8,130 nt of DNA from Saprospiraceae bacterium (lineage in GTDB: Bacteria; Bacteroidota; Bacteroidia; Bacteroidales; JAIPBB01). A program made the translations under genes and the position numbers. Positions 5,880-8,130 of this stretch are shown piece by piece (the first letter of the stretch is position 1; each line of letters starts with the position of its first letter). Below the pieces are notes generated by a model that saw only the letters and a list, made by a program, of their open reading frames with translations, was not told the origin of the DNA and searched no databases. The stretch lies in the NCBI GenBank assembly GCA_021739805.1, contig JAIPBB010000247.1:1-8130 (forward strand), given 5' to 3'.

Positions 5880-6869
5880 TTATCCAAGATTTTTATCAAT
5901 TCCATTATCAATTCTCCAATTAATTAGTGCTTCCAACCCTTCTTTAAGATTATACTTAAACTTAAAACCAATTTCATTTTCTGCTTTTTTTCTAGATCCG
6001 ATTCTATTCTGAACAAATTGGCGGGCATCATCAGGTGCGTAAGGTTTATAATTTACTTTTAAGTCAGACTTCTTTAGCTCAAGAATTGTATTACATAGTT
6101 CGCGAATTGTTGTTTGGACTTCTGTACCCACATTATAATACCCAAAGCTAACATTTGAAGCTAATGATTCAACATTGGCTCGAGCAACATCTTCAACATA
6201 TATAAAATCATAAGCTTGACTACCGTCACCATTAATTGTTGGTTGTTCACCGGTTTCAATTTTATTAAGCATAATTGGAACAACACCACTATATACAGCA
6301 TGCTGATCCTGTCCAGGACCATAAACATTCATGTAACGCAACCCAATTACAGGTAGGTCATATCTATCGGAATATGCCGTACACATCGCTTCTCCGGCGA
6401 TTTTGGTAGATCCATAGAAGTTTTTATTATTGAATGGGTGGTCCTCAGTCATAGGGACTTCAACTGCATCACCATAGACTGATGCAGAAGATGAGTAAAC
6501 TAATTTTTTAATTTTATTTTTAACACAAGCTTCTAGCACATTAAAAGTACCTTCAATATTAACATGAAATGCCGTACGAGGGAAATCTTTACAGTGTAAC
6601 AGCCACATTGCTGCAAGATGAATGACATAATCGACACCTTCCATAGCTTTGTTAAGAATATCAGTGTCGCGAATATCCCCCCCGAGTGGAAAAACGTAGC
6701 ATCTCGAATCTTGCAATGAATTAGAAATATTCTCCATTTTACCTCGTGCAAAATTATCATATATAATAACTTCTTTAACATCTTCTTTAAGAAGTTCTGC
6801 AACAACAAATGAACCAATAAATCCAGCTCCACCAATCACTAATATTTTTTTGTCATTTAAATCATTCAT
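5880..6869 (-). CDS. GalE/WbpP-like NAD-dependent nucleotide-sugar epimerase (extended SDR), 329 aa
   Basis: Probably inverts or otherwise alters a UDP-sugar, feeding the pathway encoded by the following genes. The Rossmann loop is GGAGFIG (13-19), with D38 ending beta-2 (IIYDNFARG). GGDIRD (63-68) is the adenine-side motif. SSSASVYG (126-133) and the active-site pair Y152/K156 in FYGSTKIAGEAM are complete, as is LRYMNVYGPGQ (177-187). The length is typical of UDP-glucose/UDP-GlcNAc 4-epimerases (about 330), but related decarboxylases and CDP-sugar epimerases share these motifs, so the exact substrate is open. This is the first gene of the operon: a good ribosome site, AAGGAA, sits five bases before the ATG, and the 338-base intergenic stretch lies upstream. 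Its base composition is visibly less AT-rich than that of the distal genes. Confidence 0.88.
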   Translation of the reverse strand: MNDLNDKKILVIGGAGFIGSFVVAELLKEDVKEVIIYDNFARGKMENISNSLQDSRCYVFPLGGDIRDTDILNKAMEGVDYVIHLAAMWLLHCKDFPRTAFHVNIEGTFNVLEACVKNKIKKLVYSSSASVYGDAVEVPMTEDHPFNNKNFYGSTKIAGEAMCTAYSDRYDLPVIGLRYMNVYGPGQDQHAVYSGVVPIMLNKIETGEQPTINGDGSQAYDFIYVEDVARANVESLASNVSFGYYNVGTEVQTTIRELCNTILELKKSDLKVNYKPYAPDDARQFVQNRIGSRKKAENEIGFKFKYNLKEGLEALINWRIDNGIDKNLG

Positions 6870-7207
6870 TTAAATTCCTTAATTAACTTTATAGAAAACT
6901 ATTTATATATCTGCTAAATACCACTCGGATGTTAATATCACTATTTATAAATCAAAATAAGGTAGTTTTCGATCAAAAAGACATTTTATTTGAATGAAAA
7001 ATCGGAGAGGCAATTACCTAACATCAACAAACATTTTAAACATTGGCTAGTGCAATTCTTTACTTCATTCAGTTAGTATTTCTAATCCTAATTTTCTCAT
7101 CTTTGCTTTTCTTCGCTATAGTTCAATCGCCCTATCTCCTTACATTCTGAACTTAGCACAAATAACTCCGAACCTCAAACCAAAGACCAAGCACTTTGAA
7201 ACACACA
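6870..7207. other. Intergenic region, 338 bases, probably carrying the operon promoter
   Basis: No credible gene is present: the longest plausible minus-strand starts give about a dozen codons (for example MRKLGLEILTE, ended by TGA). The half nearer the epimerase is very AT-rich. A loose sigma-70-like pair, TTAACA (6935-6930) and GATATA (6911-6906), with 18 bases between them, could drive the operon, but the match is poor and the AT content makes chance likely. An 8-base inverted pair, GAAAACTA (6894-6901) and TAGTTTTC (6963-6970), spans this candidate and could be an operator or coincidence. CAAAG/CTTTG near 7180-7200 is too weak to call a terminator for the peptidase gene, so read-through into the operon is possible. 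Confidence 0.4.
6875..6880 (-). promoter_or_regulatory. Ribosome binding site of the first operon gene
   Basis: AAGGAA on the minus strand lies five bases before the ATG at 6869. It is among the clearest Shine-Dalgarno matches in the window and supports the chosen epimerase start. Several later genes in the operon lack one and probably rely on the preceding gene's translation. Confidence 0.6.
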
Positions 7208-7996
7208 CTAACCCACCAACAAAGTCAAAACCGCCCCATAACTTTTCATTGGAATGTTAAACTCCATAATTTCTTCATTATCGCCTGTAAAGTTAAAATC
7301 GCCAGCAAACCAGGCTTCCGTCGGTACTTTATCTTCCTCTGGAAGATCTGAATAGTTTATGTTATTCTTAATTCGTTCTGCATAATCAAATGCGTAACTC
7401 AGTTTGTTCACTCTCTGCCCTTTTTCAACATATTGATATGGGAAATAATCATTTATAACCGACCAAGAAACAAAACCATTTTTACTCATAATCAAAGCTG
7501 TCGGTTCATCTGTCAATTCAACATATCTTATCGCCGAGGCTGAAATTGATACTTGAAACGAATTTGATAGTTCATTCAAGAACAAAGGTGAAATTTTATT
7601 CCCTACAATATATTCAGAAAATATGGTTTTAGGCATCAAAAATTCGGAAGCAAAATCATTTGCTCTTTTTTCCGATTTATCAATACTAGCAAAGGAAAGA
7701 ATATCATCCATGGTACAAAATTTTATAGAATCTTTATCATTAACAAAATGTCCGAGTTCATGCGCAGCTACAAAATTTTTCTTTCCATTTTCTTTAATCT
7801 TTTTATCAACCGTCACAATCCCGGTGCCGTTATTATAAAGAATAAATCCCGCCAATCCATCAAGTTCTTTTTCTTCGAGAATTATATTTTCCGCGTTCAA
7901 AATCTCTTCAATTGTATATTCCGCTGGTCTGGTAATATTATATTTGCTAAGCATTTGCCGCGCGTTCATTATAGCGATGGGGTCACGTTGTATCAT
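7208..7996 (-). CDS. ImmA/IrrE-family zinc metallopeptidase, 262 aa
   Basis: A cytosolic zinc peptidase of the kind that cleaves or relieves repressor proteins in mobile elements and stress responses (ImmA in ICEBs1, IrrE in Deinococcus). The zinc site HELGH is at 79-83 in NFVAAHELGHFVND, and the following EKRANDFASEFLMP (109-122) is the family's second signature, providing the third metal ligand and the hydrophobic helix. The N-terminal MIQRDPIAIMNARQMLSKY and the 'A-E-N-I-I-L' strand also fit. A C-terminal part (about 165-262) continues past the peptidase core and has no recognisable DNA-binding domain. An in-frame TGA nine bases upstream makes the ATG at 7996 the first possible start. No Shine-Dalgarno is visible. 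Family members usually sit beside an XRE/HTH regulator; none is seen here, though the upstream side is cut off. The specific target is unknown. Confidence 0.85.
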   Translation of the reverse strand: MIQRDPIAIMNARQMLSKYNITRPAEYTIEEILNAENIILEEKELDGLAGFILYNNGTGIVTVDKKIKENGKKNFVAAHELGHFVNDKDSIKFCTMDDILSFASIDKSEKRANDFASEFLMPKTIFSEYIVGNKISPLFLNELSNSFQVSISASAIRYVELTDEPTALIMSKNGFVSWSVINDYFPYQYVEKGQRVNKLSYAFDYAERIKNNINYSDLPEEDKVPTEAWFAGDFNFTGDNEEIMEFNIPMKSYGAVLTLLVG

Positions 7997-8064
7997 TGTT
8001 TGTCAGCGTAAAGCGTCCAGTCCGCCGCGCAGGGTGTTGCAGAGAGCTCTTTTTTGGCGGTCAT
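7993..8064 (-). CDS. Possible 23-codon small ORF overlapping the peptidase start (ATGA)
   Basis: From the ATG at 8064 the frame reads MTAKKELSATPCAADWTLYADKQ and ends at a TGA overlapping the peptidase ATG as ATGA, an arrangement typical of translational coupling. It could be extended to a TTG at 8085 (30 codons). No ribosome site precedes it and I do not recognise the peptide. The overlap makes it worth recording, but a frame this short can arise by chance. Confidence 0.2.
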   Translation of the reverse strand: MTAKKELSATPCAADWTLYADKQ

Positions 8065-8077
8065 AATCTTGCGTATT

Positions 8078-8130
8078 TTATTCAAACGTATAATTCAACC
8101 TTGGGATTTCATTACTATCCCACATGCAAT
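8078..8130 (-). CDS. Possible 3' end of an unidentified upstream gene
   Basis: A frame open to the right edge reads (C)MWDSNEIPRLNYTFE and stops at TAA (8080-8078). It could be the C-terminus of a gene upstream of the peptidase, possibly its regulator, or a short chance frame starting at the ATG at 8125. The residues are plausible protein but too few to place in a family. Confidence 0.2.
   Translation of the reverse strand, partial: CMWDSNEIPRLNYTFE

Noticed and set aside
7050..7110. Short minus-strand peptide MRKLGLEILTE after an AAG-rich stretch
   Set aside because: It stops after 11 codons and continues into no related sequence in the other frames, so there is no support for a gene or pseudogene.
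7175..7207. CAAAG/CTTTG stem downstream of the peptidase as a terminator
   Set aside because: The stem is only five base pairs, with an eight-base loop and no following U-run.
7623..8011. Two plus-strand open frames antisense to the peptidase gene
   Set aside because: They overlap the HELGH-containing peptidase on the opposite strand, and their hydrophobic sequences are what antisense reading of such a gene yields.
8043..8050. AGAGCTCT palindrome as an operator
   Set aside because: Eight-base palindromes are common by chance, there is no second copy nearby, and no regulator is in view.
1..8130. CRISPR array, tRNA or rRNA genes
   Set aside because: No regularly spaced repeats, cloverleaf-like segments or conserved rRNA stretches were seen on either strand.

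Overview
This is an AT-rich bacterial window in which every credible gene lies on the minus strand, so the genes read from right to left. The low GC, the AAGGAA-type ribosome sites on some genes and the weak or absent ones on others, and the sugar-modification gene set would suit Bacteroidota/Ignavibacteria-like or other low-GC Gram-negative bacteria. No single marker fixes the organism.

The core (222-6869) is a compact six-gene operon for surface-polysaccharide (O-antigen or capsule type) sugar modification. In transcription order it encodes a UDP-sugar epimerase-type SDR (5880-6869), a class II glutamine amidotransferase/asparagine synthetase (3997-5874), a NodB-like deacetylase (3246-3995), an Fmt-like formyltransferase (2324-3241), a second extended SDR (1435-2322) and a GT-B-like glycosyltransferase (222-1445). 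Gaps are 1-5 bases, with one 11-base overlap. The likely logic is that the SDRs make or reshape nucleotide sugars, the AsnB homologue amidates a carboxylated sugar, the deacetylase frees an amine that the formyltransferase formylates, and the glycosyltransferase moves the product onto a glycan. This assignment is inferred from families and layout; substrates cannot be read from sequence. No flippase, polymerase or aminotransferase is present, so the full locus must extend outside the window.

The left edge (1-213) looks like the end of an IS256-type insertion sequence, pointing out of the window. It has a candidate terminal repeat, two hairpins in the leader and the first 18 codons of a probable transposase. 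It lies 8 bases beyond the glycosyltransferase stop codon.

The right side holds an ImmA/IrrE-type zinc peptidase gene (7208-7996) without a recognisable HTH partner in view. A 338-base intergenic stretch that probably contains the operon promoter separates it from the operon. The final 134 bases hold only short open frames that I do not recognise.
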